This document shows, in pieces, positions 27,501-35,403 of a stretch of 64,000 bases of DNA; the first letter of the stretch is position 1; each line of letters opens with the position of its first letter. A program made the translations under genes and the position numbers. The notes under the pieces are model-generated. The model searched no databases and was not told the DNA's origin. It was given only the letters and a program-made list of their open reading frames with translations. Location of the stretch: contig NZ_AP026867.1 in the NCBI RefSeq assembly GCF_026000115.1, positions 6,115,001 through 6,179,000 on the forward strand. The letters are read 5' to 3'. The DNA comes from Aureispira anguillae. Lineage in GTDB: Bacteria; Bacteroidota; Bacteroidia; Chitinophagales; Saprospiraceae.

Positions 27501-27703
27501 GTTAAACACAATATATTATGGGCTTGTGCATCTGTTGTTAACAGAATCTGACCAATACGTGCTGTTAGGATGTGTGTTTTGCCTGTACCTGGTCCAGCAA
27601 TGGCAATAACAGGACCTTCTGTTTCAGTAACTGCCTTCATTTGAGCAGCGTTCAACTGAGAAAGAATTTTTTGGAAGTGTAGGTTGTATTCTTTTTGAGC
27701 CAT
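24515..27703 (-). CDS. UvrD-like helicase fused to a PD-(D/E)XK nuclease with an Fe-S cysteine set
   Basis: This 1062-residue protein starts with a superfamily 1A helicase. The Walker A motif AGPGTGKTHILT is at about 36-47, DEFQDT at about 272-277, VGDDDQSIYEFQGA at about 301-314 and LKENYRSS at about 335-342. Further on come HSAKGLEFEYVF (motif V) and FYVAMTRAKKSL (motif VI). The C-terminal about 280 residues form a RecB/AddB-type nuclease with GTIDKLLF and VDYKTGK catalytic segments. One cysteine precedes the nuclease core (YIYCPLSFYYEY) and three follow it (CGEAHCKWC), the layout of the 4Fe-4S staple in AddB-type nucleases. It should unwind and resect DNA ends in recombination or repair. 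It stands alone in a 3.2-kb gene, with no AddA/AddB partner in view. Confidence 0.9.
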   Translation of the reverse strand: MAQKEYNLHFQKILSQLNAAQMKAVTETEGPVIAIAGPGTGKTHILTARIGQILLTTDAQAHNILCLTFTDAAVNAMRQRLLDFIGPEAHRVHIYTFHSFCNKVIQENLEVFGRHDLEPLSDLERIEIIRNIINELDVEHSLKMNQRDPYHYEQHLADLFKRMKAERWPSDFIQQHIQNYLAFLPKRPEMRYKRNAGNFKKGDLKEAQFQNILKKMTRLGEAVLLFEQYEAALLERQRYDYEDMILWVLEAFEQDEFLLRSYQEQYLYLLVDEFQDTNGSQSAIVQQLVAYWGDNPNLFIVGDDDQSIYEFQGARVKNMTDFYEQYYKNLLLIMLKENYRSSQNILDAARDSIEHNEIRIINQIEGLELNKVLLGANPSYATIDAPVQIIAYPNQLQEEIAIVQQIEQLQQKGVNLKDIAIIYAKHRQADTLIQLFEKRDIPYQSKRRINILELPIVHNLRKLMGYIANEYSKPYSNEDIFFEFLHYDFVGITAKDAAILTAWMAKRTKNLLQNRSYENLPMWRDTIRDQQLLESLGLESIPQLIRFSDFIDNSIHQYKSFSLPQLFEYIINKSGLIQFIATHKQKAWLTQVVGTLFEFVKQETAKNQQISLNHLLILLDQMEANRIGMGLFQLRQAEDGVNLITAHSAKGLEFEYVFMINGLKDYWEPRSSAGKHFAFPDTLTYSNETDAQEAARRLFYVAMTRAKKSLQISYFQYNTNHKLQTKACFIDELLQAHNPSIVFSEQEVFLSEDWQLLLLEQAPPKPQIPLLSTAMLDSLLEGFKLSISAMNSYIYCPLSFYYEYILRVPSLSSVEAAYGTAIHNSLNRIFNIAIRKNENQLPEIDQLLDIFRFEMKNQRIFLSNRIYKERLELGQRHLPLYYKARKEDWNKLLQEATILTEKPLRNVEWKGVPLTGTIDKLLFLPHTHGKKIHVVDYKTGKLQDRRLNSPTKSNPYGGIYWRQLIFYKILLENSNLTSYKVRSAEIDYLTPNEEGVFPNKSITFDTKEVNLVKKMIQQVYDNIINHRFAEGCGEAHCKWCNFAQRNLIPASFSHEEIELLDD

Positions 27704-28064
27704 ATATCTATTGTGGTGTTAATTCTAATCCCTTGTAACAGCTACGAAAGGAGCTATTTTTACTTAACAAAGTACTAAAATAATGAAACAAAAAGATAAA
27801 GAAGCATATCCATTTTAAATAAGGACAAAAAAGAATAAGAATAGACTTGTCTTTAGCACTCAATCGATCAATCTCTTAGGGGGAAATTTTGTTGTACACG
27901 TTCGTTGGAATTTATCCGCAATCTTAATGTTATATGGCACTTATAGTAGGAAGTGTTGATGGTATAAAAAGATAATGAATTATTTATGAATGTTTGTTGT
28001 TGTTAGGTTATGTATATAATTTATTTCATTTTATTGATTTGATAACCAGTTTGATAGAAAGACA
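27704..28064. other. 361-base divergent intergenic region
   Basis: It lies between the divergent helicase and TPR-HTH genes and so must hold both promoters. I find no full TTTG / TAnnTTTG promoter, no strong hairpin and no reading frame worth calling. Confidence 0.4.
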
Positions 28065-29846
28065 ATGAAACCTAAGGAAAAGAATAAAAGAGCATCATAT
28101 AGGATAACGATCTTAATATTTACAATAAGTTTGATTTTGATGGGGAAGCAGGCTGTCAATGCCCAAGTATCAACCAAAGAATTGATTGAATATTCTAAAA
28201 AGTATATTTATACCGATTTAGATAGTGCTACATGGTTTATTCAAGAGGCGCTAAGACAAGCTGAAAAAGAAAAGGATAGCTTATTGTGGGCTAAATCCCT
28301 AAAAATAGGAGGGGTTATTTATTATAGCAAAGGAGAATTAGAAAATGCAAGTGCTTTATTTTATAAAGCAAACTATTTCTTTAAGCGTTTAAATAAAGCT
28401 AAAGATTTGGCACAAATTCAAAATAACCAAGCGTTGATATACAGAGATTTAGGCTTGTATGATCGTGCCGCAAAATTACATTTAAGTACTTTAGAATTTT
28501 TTGAATCCGTTAAAGATACCTTACGGATTGGTCAGGTTTACAATAACTTGGGAATTGTATACCAACGAATCAAAGATTTGGATTTAGCCTTAACGTATTA
28601 TAATAAAGCTTTAATGTTCAATAAATATATGGATGCAGGAACCCTAGGTGCTCTATTTTTGAACAAAGGAATCATTTATGATTTAAAAGATCAAAATAAA
28701 CAAGCTCTAGTTTATTACCTAAAAGCCTTAGATTATTACCAGAGTGTCAACTATGTAGAAGATGTCATAGGCATTTATATCAACATTGCTGCATTACATA
28801 TAAAAGCAACTAGACTTGATTCTGCGCTTTATTATCATCAAAAAGCGGATCAAGAAGGAGCCTCTTTTGTTCAGTACAATCCTTTATATTATGGTCAATT
28901 GGGCGAAATTTATTACAAAAAAAAAGAATATAAAAAGGCCTTGGAGCATTTGAATAAGGCTTATTTGTTAAAGAAGGAAAATGGCGTAAAATTTAACTTA
29001 AGAATAATATTGCGTTGGTTGCGTGAGACTTATATGGAGTTAGGGCAATATGAAGACGCTCTAAAATATACTATTGAAGAAAAAGAACTGCAAGACAGTT
29101 TGTATCAAATGGAGCGCATAAAGTTGGTGCAAAGCTTAGAAATTCAATATAATGTAGAAAAAAAAGAACAACAAATTGTCAGCCTTAACGATAGCTTAGT
29201 TTTGGCAAAAAATCAAAAGCTATTAGCCGATAAAGAACTGGTTATTCAAAAAATTCATCGGAATGTTTCTATTTTGGGGATAGGAATTTTGTTGATATTT
29301 ATTGGGTTGATTATTAATAGAATGCGAATTCGGAAAAAACTATTCTTAGTGCGTGAAGCCAGTCTAGAGCAACAGCATAGAATTTCAGAGTTGGAACGAA
29401 AACAACTTCAAGCAGATTTGGAGCATAAGTCACGAACGTTAAGTAATTTGGCTTTGTCCGCTATTCAAAAGAATGAAATGTTGGATACCTTAGATGAAAA
29501 ATTACAAATGCTTGTACAGAAAGATCAGCAAGCATCTTTGGCGATTAAGCCTATTCAAAAAATGTTAAAAGAACAGGTGTCGATAGAAGAAGATTGGAAT
29601 CAATTTAAGGTACATTTTGAAGAGGTACATCCTGAATTTTATAAAAAATTACTCGCAATTTCGACAACTTTAACTCAAAATGATCTTCGGCATTGTACCT
29701 ATATTAAAGTAAAATTAGAAAGCAAGGAAATTGCACGAATTATGGGGATTTCTCCTAAGAGTGTACAGATGTCTCGTTATAGAATCAAGAAAAAATTACA
29801 ATTGGATAGGAAAGAAGATTTATTTGTTTTTATTGAACGCTTGTAG
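28065..29846 (+). CDS. Membrane-bound TPR protein with C-terminal LuxR-like HTH
   Basis: This 593-residue protein has an N-terminal signal or anchor segment (about 13-34) and a block of tetratricopeptide repeats (about 40-340, with YNNLGIVYQRIKDLDLAL and AYLLKKENG-type helices). A membrane helix (about 403-424) is followed by a charged coiled-coil. A C-terminal helix-turn-helix (about 540-593, SKEIARIMGISPKSVQMSRYR) completes the chain. The TPR part should be periplasmic and the HTH cytoplasmic, so the protein could convey an envelope signal directly to DNA. This architecture is common in Bacteroidota but its signals are poorly known. It is convergent with the two Cys-rich lipoprotein genes and divergent from the helicase. 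Confidence 0.82.
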   Translation: MKPKEKNKRASYRITILIFTISLILMGKQAVNAQVSTKELIEYSKKYIYTDLDSATWFIQEALRQAEKEKDSLLWAKSLKIGGVIYYSKGELENASALFYKANYFFKRLNKAKDLAQIQNNQALIYRDLGLYDRAAKLHLSTLEFFESVKDTLRIGQVYNNLGIVYQRIKDLDLALTYYNKALMFNKYMDAGTLGALFLNKGIIYDLKDQNKQALVYYLKALDYYQSVNYVEDVIGIYINIAALHIKATRLDSALYYHQKADQEGASFVQYNPLYYGQLGEIYYKKKEYKKALEHLNKAYLLKKENGVKFNLRIILRWLRETYMELGQYEDALKYTIEEKELQDSLYQMERIKLVQSLEIQYNVEKKEQQIVSLNDSLVLAKNQKLLADKELVIQKIHRNVSILGIGILLIFIGLIINRMRIRKKLFLVREASLEQQHRISELERKQLQADLEHKSRTLSNLALSAIQKNEMLDTLDEKLQMLVQKDQQASLAIKPIQKMLKEQVSIEEDWNQFKVHFEEVHPEFYKKLLAISTTLTQNDLRHCTYIKVKLESKEIARIMGISPKSVQMSRYRIKKKLQLDRKEDLFVFIERL

Positions 29847-29878
29847 CCTCCTTCAAAAAATATTTTTTAGTAGACGTA

Positions 29879-29911
29879 AAAAAAGAGCAGGTGGCTCTAA
29901 GACCACCTGCT
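29879..29911. terminator. Terminator at a convergent junction
   Basis: The stem AGCAGGTGG / CCACCTGCT (nine base pairs) has a long T-run on the minus-strand side. It therefore best serves the lipoprotein genes at 29947-31358, and possibly also the TPR-HTH gene. Confidence 0.8.
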
Positions 29912-29946
29912 TGCTATAGGGAGTTTTGGCTCAACTAAGAATCCGT

Positions 29947-30702
29947 TTATTCCCAACAAGACCATGCACAGTGAGCAGCAGTTCCTCCATAATATAAAGC
30001 ACAACCAGCTACTACTACACAACAAGGATTATAAGGCCCTGGAGCAGGGAGACAACAACTAACAGAACTACCACAGAAAGAGGTTAACCCTGATAAAATA
30101 GCTGTAACTCCATAAGGTCTAATACAATCAAAAAAGCATTGTGTATTAACTCCTCTATAAGCACTTGAACTTAACTCTGAAGGATATTGCTTGCTTAGTT
30201 TTCCTTTGTTGAAGGCTGTTTTAATAGCGCTAATATCCTCTACGGTTTTGTATTCAACAATTCCAGTGTATCCCTCGTCTATTAAGTCCTCTGAAGGCAA
30301 ATCCATATTATTGATAAAAGCATGAAAGTCCGCTTTTTTCTCATTGTATGCAGCTACTAATAAAGAAAGTGTTTTTTCACTGCCATTATCAATTGGAACA
30401 AGGATTAGAGGGAGTGTTTCTTCGTCATCATAGGTAATTATCGTTGCGCCATCCCACAACAACTGCCCTGCTTTGGTATTGTAGCGTTGAACATCTTCAG
30501 AGGCTTTTAAGCCTATCAGTATCGGATCATCTTCAGCCAAAGGGGTTGATGTAGATTCAGCATTGAATTCTTTGGCTTGTGTAACAACAGGGCTTTTTTT
30601 AGGTGGAATAAGTTCTTTTTCAGTACAAGACTTAATCGTAATGGCTAAAAAAAAGACGGCAACGAATCCCAATAGAGGGAATTTACATTTAGAAAAAATC
30701 AT
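29947..30702 (-). CDS. Lipoprotein with a cysteine-rich hydrophobic C-terminal tail
   Basis: This 251-residue protein has a lipoprotein signal (modified Cys about 26, TIKSC). A soluble, mostly ordinary domain follows (about 45-185). The last about 65 residues contain ten cysteines in closely spaced pairs (QCFFDC, SVSCC, NPCC, HCAWSC), with many Gly, Ala, Val and Tyr. That tail looks like a small disulfide-bonded or membrane-interacting module. It is unlike the rest of the protein and I do not recognise it. The gene follows another lipoprotein gene with a similar plan after 59 bases and shares its terminator. A secreted toxin, a metal-binding or an adhesive mini-domain are all possible. None is shown by the sequence. 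Confidence 0.65.
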   Translation of the reverse strand: MIFSKCKFPLLGFVAVFFLAITIKSCTEKELIPPKKSPVVTQAKEFNAESTSTPLAEDDPILIGLKASEDVQRYNTKAGQLLWDGATIITYDDEETLPLILVPIDNGSEKTLSLLVAAYNEKKADFHAFINNMDLPSEDLIDEGYTGIVEYKTVEDISAIKTAFNKGKLSKQYPSELSSSAYRGVNTQCFFDCIRPYGVTAILSGLTSFCGSSVSCCLPAPGPYNPCCVVVAGCALYYGGTAAHCAWSCWE

Positions 30703-30761
30703 AATTAGAGTTTTAAAATTGGTAATTAAAAAAATAGGTTAATAAAATTTGTAATTGTTGA

Positions 30762-31358
30762 CTACCAGCACGTATTCCAGTATTTGTGTTCTCTTTGAAC
30801 ATAAGAACCATTAAAGTCCCAACAACTTCTCCATCTTCCTTTCCATTCACAGCACCACATGGTAGCTGGATTTAAGCAATTGGGACCATTAGAATTCCAG
30901 TAGTAATAATGCCACCAAGGAGTACATGCTCCACGACTTTTAATTGTTTCTTCTATCTGGAGCGAATTTTTTGAGAATCTAGCTAGCTCTGTTATTTCAG
31001 ATGCAGATAAATATTGCTTCAATGAAGGTGTTAAAAATGTTTGCCCATTTTTAAGCTTGTTGTTAATAGCATCGTATTTCCCTATTTTTTTTAGGTATAA
31101 TGCTATAACAAGATTTTTTTCAAATTTTTTTTCGTCACTAGAATTTAGACCTTCTATTATGCTAGCTTGGGATTCTAGTGTTTTTTCTCCAAAGCCTTTA
31201 GGTAGGAGATAATGACGAAGGGTTACTTTAGACGTTTGATGGTTTTGAGTTACTTCTGAAGGCAATGGAGGTTCTTTTTCGCAAGAAATAACAAGGGCGG
31301 CTAAGGCTATTACTAGGAATAAACCAAAGAATAAAAATTTGGATCTTAAAGACTTCAT
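30762..31358 (-). CDS. Lipoprotein with a Cys/Trp/Tyr-rich C-terminal tail
   Basis: This 198-residue protein has a lipoprotein signal (modified Cys about 26, LVISC, followed by EKEPP). A helical middle domain lies at about 50-140. The last about 55 residues are crowded with aromatic residues (WWHYYYW, MWCCEWKGRWRSCW) and contain six cysteines, ending NTCW. It shares the plan of the next gene downstream (signal Cys at the same position, Glu/Pro-rich stalk, Cys-rich tail), though the tails differ in sequence. I do not recognise a family. An extracytoplasmic disulfide-bonded tail is likely, given the even cysteine number. The two genes probably form one operon, read toward the terminator at 29879-29911. 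Confidence 0.65.
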   Translation of the reverse strand: MKSLRSKFLFFGLFLVIALAALVISCEKEPPLPSEVTQNHQTSKVTLRHYLLPKGFGEKTLESQASIIEGLNSSDEKKFEKNLVIALYLKKIGKYDAINNKLKNGQTFLTPSLKQYLSASEITELARFSKNSLQIEETIKSRGACTPWWHYYYWNSNGPNCLNPATMWCCEWKGRWRSCWDFNGSYVQREHKYWNTCW

Positions 31359-31924
31359 AACTTTGTGTTTTAAGAAGGATGAAAAATAATTTTTTTTTTG
31401 TGTGAATAGTTATTGAAAATGATTGGATATGTAAAAGGCACATGAACAACCATTTGTTGATGCTAATAACGGAGGAATAGAAAAAAAATCCTACTAAAGC
31501 CCTTATACAAAAGCTCTACATAGGGGTACTACAAAGCTACTACGATGGTTTTTAGTTGATTGAAATTCAGTGTGTTGTAGTGAGTGTTGTTTTGGAGCGT
31601 ATTCTATTTTTTTGTTTGTTGCAAAAAAAATATGTCAAAAATTACTTGGAGTAGGTTTGTTTAGGATAAGCTAACAACATGTTAAAAATTTTAAAACAGA
31701 GGAATAAAATTTGGCAAATTGCTCCAAGAATCGAAACCTTTGAACGATTCGTTATTTTTATCGTTTCATAATTTTTTATGGAGAACCCAATAATAATTCA
31801 AATGATCTTTGCGTAATTTTATCTTTTTTGTAGAATTACATTTTTTGAGACCAATAGAGGAATCTTACTCAGGGCTGATTTGGAGGAATTTCAAACATGC
31901 ATCTAATTTCAATACATCTTAATA
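31359..31924. other. 566-base divergent intergenic region
   Basis: It lies between the divergent lipoprotein and flippase genes. A small hairpin (GAATCG / CGATTC, 31728-31750) and a TAATAACGGAGGA sequence at about 31465 loosely resemble the 24.3-kb repeat end. A TTTG at 31808 is followed by a TATC-T-run segment, a possible weak promoter for the flippase gene. No gene is seen. Confidence 0.4.
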
Positions 31925-33433
31925 GTGAACAATATTATAAATAGATTAAAGCAGTTTTCTTTTTTTGATACCTTCAAACACATTAGCACCTATTTTTCTG
32001 GAGCTATTTTAGTGCATTTATTGGGAGTGGTGACCTTGCCTGTTTTTACAAATTATCTTACAACAGAAGAATATGGGATTGTCAATGTCTTTATCACTTA
32101 TTTGACAACAATAGGAGTCCTAATGACTTTTAATTTGCATTCCTCCGTTTCTAGGTATTATTTTGAAAAAGAGAGCAATGATTTTGATACGTTTTTAGGG
32201 ACGATGTTTATTACCGTAAGTGTTGTTTTCTTTTTTTTAGGAACCCTTCTTTTTATATTTAGAGAACCAATCGCAGAGTATCTAAATATACGTTCCCATT
32301 TAATCAAATGGCTTCTCTTAACTGCTTACTTAATCGTTGTTTATAATTTTTTTGCTCAAATACAGATTGCCACCAAACAAAGTAAGCAATACATAACGCT
32401 ACAGGTTGCTTGGCAGTATGGGAAATTTGCACTTACATTAATAGGATTAATCTACTTGACAGGAGTAATTTATACCCCAACGAATGAGCCACATAGTTAT
32501 ACTTTTATGGGGAAAATTATAGGAGAATGTATCGGGACAGGACTTATTGCAGCCTATGCTTTTAAGCAGATTTATCGTTATATGTCTTTCAAAAAACTGT
32601 CGTTTAGTTATGTAAAATATGCCTTAATTTACTCTATCCCTTTGGTTCCTTTTACATTAAGTAATCAAATCTTAACCTTTTTTGACCAATGGTATATTAA
32701 CTCTACGATTGGAAATGCTGAAGTGGGACAGTATGCATTTGCCTACAAAATAGGCATGATCTATTTGGGATTAGTTATAGCATTAATCAATGGAGCTAGA
32801 CCCAGCTACTATGAGTACATGGATCAAAAAAAATACAAAGAAGTTTGGCAGCAGATTGATAGCATGACCAAGTTATTAGTTTTGGGAGGTGGGTTCTTAA
32901 TTTTATTTGCTGTAGATGCAGGAACCTTACTTTCGTCTAGTGATGTGTTTTTGGAAGCCTTACCTATTGCTCCTGTTATCGTGGGAGGTTATGTGTTTTA
33001 TGGAATTAGCCTATTTGCCAATCGAGGTATTTATTATAAAAAGAAAAATATTTATTTGGCAGTTATCGTACTAACGAGCGGAATTGCAAATATATTTTTG
33101 AATAGTTATTTTATTCCTAGATATGGTTATGAAGTGGCAGCTTATACAACATTAGCTTCTTATTTTATGATGATGGTACTTTCTATACTATTTACAACCT
33201 ATATTCTTAAATTGCCACCATTACCATTAGGTCGAATCCTAAAATATATTGTACTTTTAGGGCTTATTATTGCCCTTAATTATACAGTAGGTGAACCCAA
33301 TTTGGGACTAGATTTTAAGTGGATTGTTTTTAAAGCCATCTTATTTGGAGTTTTGGGGCTTGCTTTATTCTATGATAAGTTGGGGATAATTCTGGCTAAA
33401 GAGCCAATGGATAGCGATATTTTAGATCAATAA
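31925..33433 (+). CDS. Polysaccharide (Wzx-like) flippase family protein
   Basis: This 502-residue protein is almost entirely hydrophobic, with about 13-14 membrane helices. The start FKHISTYFSGAILVHLLGVVTLPVFTNYLTTEEYGIVNV is typical of the oligosaccharide flippase (MVF/polysaccharide biosynthesis) superfamily, and the central FFDQWYINSTIG..EVGQYAFAYK segment agrees. It would move undecaprenyl-linked sugars across the inner membrane. The start codon is GTG, since no ATG occurs near the family N-terminus. No glycosyltransferase genes are adjacent, which is unusual for a flippase and leaves its polysaccharide unknown. The GNAT gene follows after 23 bases. Confidence 0.85.
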   Translation: MNNIINRLKQFSFFDTFKHISTYFSGAILVHLLGVVTLPVFTNYLTTEEYGIVNVFITYLTTIGVLMTFNLHSSVSRYYFEKESNDFDTFLGTMFITVSVVFFFLGTLLFIFREPIAEYLNIRSHLIKWLLLTAYLIVVYNFFAQIQIATKQSKQYITLQVAWQYGKFALTLIGLIYLTGVIYTPTNEPHSYTFMGKIIGECIGTGLIAAYAFKQIYRYMSFKKLSFSYVKYALIYSIPLVPFTLSNQILTFFDQWYINSTIGNAEVGQYAFAYKIGMIYLGLVIALINGARPSYYEYMDQKKYKEVWQQIDSMTKLLVLGGGFLILFAVDAGTLLSSSDVFLEALPIAPVIVGGYVFYGISLFANRGIYYKKKNIYLAVIVLTSGIANIFLNSYFIPRYGYEVAAYTTLASYFMMMVLSILFTTYILKLPPLPLGRILKYIVLLGLIIALNYTVGEPNLGLDFKWIVFKAILFGVLGLALFYDKLGIILAKEPMDSDILDQ

Positions 33434-33456
33434 AATAGTTGTGAGCAAGCAGAGAA

Positions 33457-33954
33457 ATGAAAATTGAAAAAGCTATAAAACATGACTCAAATGATTTAAC
33501 GGAATTAACTATTCGGTCAAAATCCCATTGGAATTATAGTAAAGACCAAATTGAGAAATGGCGAGATGCTTTAACAATTTCAGAAACTTACATTCTTGAG
33601 AAAGAAGTTTATAAACTCATGAATGGAAATGATTTAATTGGCTATTACTCATACTGTGAAATAAATGATCGGGGCGTGAAATTGGAGAATTTATTTATTG
33701 AGCCTAAATTTATCGGAAAAGGATTCGGCAAAATGCTAATGGTTGACTTTTTACAGCGGATTCGAAAGACCAAATTTGAAAAAATTCTTTTAGATGCTGA
33801 TCCGAATGCAGAAAAGTTCTATGAACAATTTGAATTTAAGACAATTGGACAGTTAAAAACTTCAATTAAAAATAGATTTCTACCAATCATGGAACTAAAA
33901 ATAAAGCCAGCTAACAACAAGGGGGAGGGGGCTATCAATAAAAATATAAAGTAA
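33457..33954 (+). CDS. GNAT-family N-acetyltransferase
   Basis: This 165-residue protein has the GNAT fold pattern. The N-terminal half contains a WNYSKDQIEKW element. The acetyl-CoA loop is in LENLFIEPKFIGKGFGKMLM (about 77-96, the R/Q-x-x-G-x-G/A type with GKGFGK). A YEQFEFKTIG segment (about 126-135) is the usual end of the fold. The last about 15 residues (KPANNKGEG...) are outside the fold and look like read-through. The acceptor is unknown: many such stand-alone enzymes acetylate small molecules or protein N-termini. It is probably cotranscribed with the flippase, but no functional link is evident. Confidence 0.82.
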   Translation: MKIEKAIKHDSNDLTELTIRSKSHWNYSKDQIEKWRDALTISETYILEKEVYKLMNGNDLIGYYSYCEINDRGVKLENLFIEPKFIGKGFGKMLMVDFLQRIRKTKFEKILLDADPNAEKFYEQFEFKTIGQLKTSIKNRFLPIMELKIKPANNKGEGAINKNIK

Positions 33955-34055
33955 AAAAATTGGCTAAGTGCTAGTCTTAAAGTTTAGTACGCTACATAGC
34001 CAGAACGATATAACTATAGCAAGTTTAATTCATAATTAATAAATCGTAATTCACA

Positions 34056-35327
34056 ATGTTAAAAGCAAATAATCCAGCATTAAGTTCTTGGATTGCTGTA
34101 TCAGCAGACAGCGATTTCCCAATTCAAAATATCCCATTTGGTGTGTTCAAAACAGCGGAAAAAGCACCAAGATTAGCCACAATCATTGGCGATACACTAA
34201 TTGATTTGGCAGAATTGTCAAAGGCGGGCTACTTTTCTGCTTTAGACATAGATACTGCTGTTTTTAGCCAAACTTATATTAATGATTTTATGGCATTGGG
34301 AAAAGCTACGACAAGAGCTGTTCGCAATAGAATTTCTGATTTATTTGAAAGCAACAACACCGAATTGGCGGGTGATACACAAGCCTTGGCAGCCATTCTG
34401 CACAACATAAAAGAAGTAGAGATGTTAATGCCTGTTCAAGTAGGGGATTACACGGATTTTTATTCTAGTAGAGAACATGCTACTAATGTTGGTACCATGT
34501 TTAGAGATCCTGATAATGCTTTGTTGCCAAACTGGTTGCATTTGCCTGTTGGTTATCATGGACGTGCATCTTCAATTGTTGTTTCTGGAACAGAAATTCA
34601 TCGCCCCAAGGGACAGCAGCGCCCAGACGATAGCCAACCACCAGTATATGGCCCTTGTAAGTTGTTAGATTTTGAGTTAGAAATGGCCTTTGTGATTGGT
34701 CAATCTACCAAAATGGGACAAAGTATATCGACAGCAGAAGCAGAAGATTATATTTTTGGCTTGACTTTATTTAATGATTGGTCGGCTCGTGATATTCAAA
34801 AGTGGGAATACATTCCTTTAGGACCTTTTTTGGCAAAGAACTTTGCTTCAACAGTATCTCCTTGGATTGTTACCTTAGATGCTTTGGAAGCTTTCCGCAC
34901 AGAAGGGTATGAGCAAGATCCTGAAGTATTGCCTTACTTAAAATACGAGGGCAACAATAATTACGATATTAACTTGCAGGTTGCTATTCAGCCAGAAGGC
35001 GGAGCTCCTCATGTTGTGTGCAACTCTAATTTTAAGCACATGTATTGGACCATGACACAGCAATTGGCTCATCATACGGTAAATGGTTGTAATGTCAATG
35101 TAGGGGATATGTGTGCATCTGGAACTATTTCTGGACCAACACCAGATAGTTATGGTTCTATGCTAGAGATCTCATGGAGAGGAACCAAACCTGTTGAAAT
35201 GCCTGATGGAACACAGCGTAGATTTATTAACGATGGCGATACGGTGATTATGAAAGGTTGGGGAGAAGCAAATGGTGTTCGTATTGGTTTTGGAGACTGC
35301 TCTGGTAAACTATTACCTGCATTATAA
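34056..35327 (+). CDS. fahA: Fumarylacetoacetase
   Basis: This 423-residue enzyme hydrolyses fumarylacetoacetate to fumarate and acetoacetate, the last step of tyrosine and phenylalanine breakdown. Visible signatures include DFYSSREHATNVGTMFR (catalytic His region, about 130-146), YHGRASSIV, LLDFELEMAF (metal-binding acidic residues, about 205-214) and LFNDWSARDIQKWEY. Length matches the long eukaryote-like FAH class, not the short FAH-fold hydrolases. Other tyrosine-degradation genes (homogentisate dioxygenase, hppD) are not in the window. The gene ends with a strong terminator. Confidence 0.94.
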   Translation: MLKANNPALSSWIAVSADSDFPIQNIPFGVFKTAEKAPRLATIIGDTLIDLAELSKAGYFSALDIDTAVFSQTYINDFMALGKATTRAVRNRISDLFESNNTELAGDTQALAAILHNIKEVEMLMPVQVGDYTDFYSSREHATNVGTMFRDPDNALLPNWLHLPVGYHGRASSIVVSGTEIHRPKGQQRPDDSQPPVYGPCKLLDFELEMAFVIGQSTKMGQSISTAEAEDYIFGLTLFNDWSARDIQKWEYIPLGPFLAKNFASTVSPWIVTLDALEAFRTEGYEQDPEVLPYLKYEGNNNYDINLQVAIQPEGGAPHVVCNSNFKHMYWTMTQQLAHHTVNGCNVNVGDMCASGTISGPTPDSYGSMLEISWRGTKPVEMPDGTQRRFINDGDTVIMKGWGEANGVRIGFGDCSGKLLPAL

Positions 35328-35345
35328 ATATAGGCTATAATATAA

Positions 35346-35388
35346 AAAGCGTTTAGGGGGCTTTCCCTAAACGCTTTATTTTTTTTCC
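35346..35388 (+). terminator. Rho-independent terminator after fahA
   Basis: The stem AAAGCGTTTAGGG / CCCTAAACGCTTT (13 base pairs, 6-base loop) is followed by a T-run. Confidence 0.9.
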
Positions 35389-35403
35389 AAAAAACAATTC
35401 ACG

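Noticed and set aside
33908-33955. Integron attC-like sequence (GCTAACAAC) at the end of the GNAT gene
   Set aside because: No paired inverse core or integrase; a short chance match.
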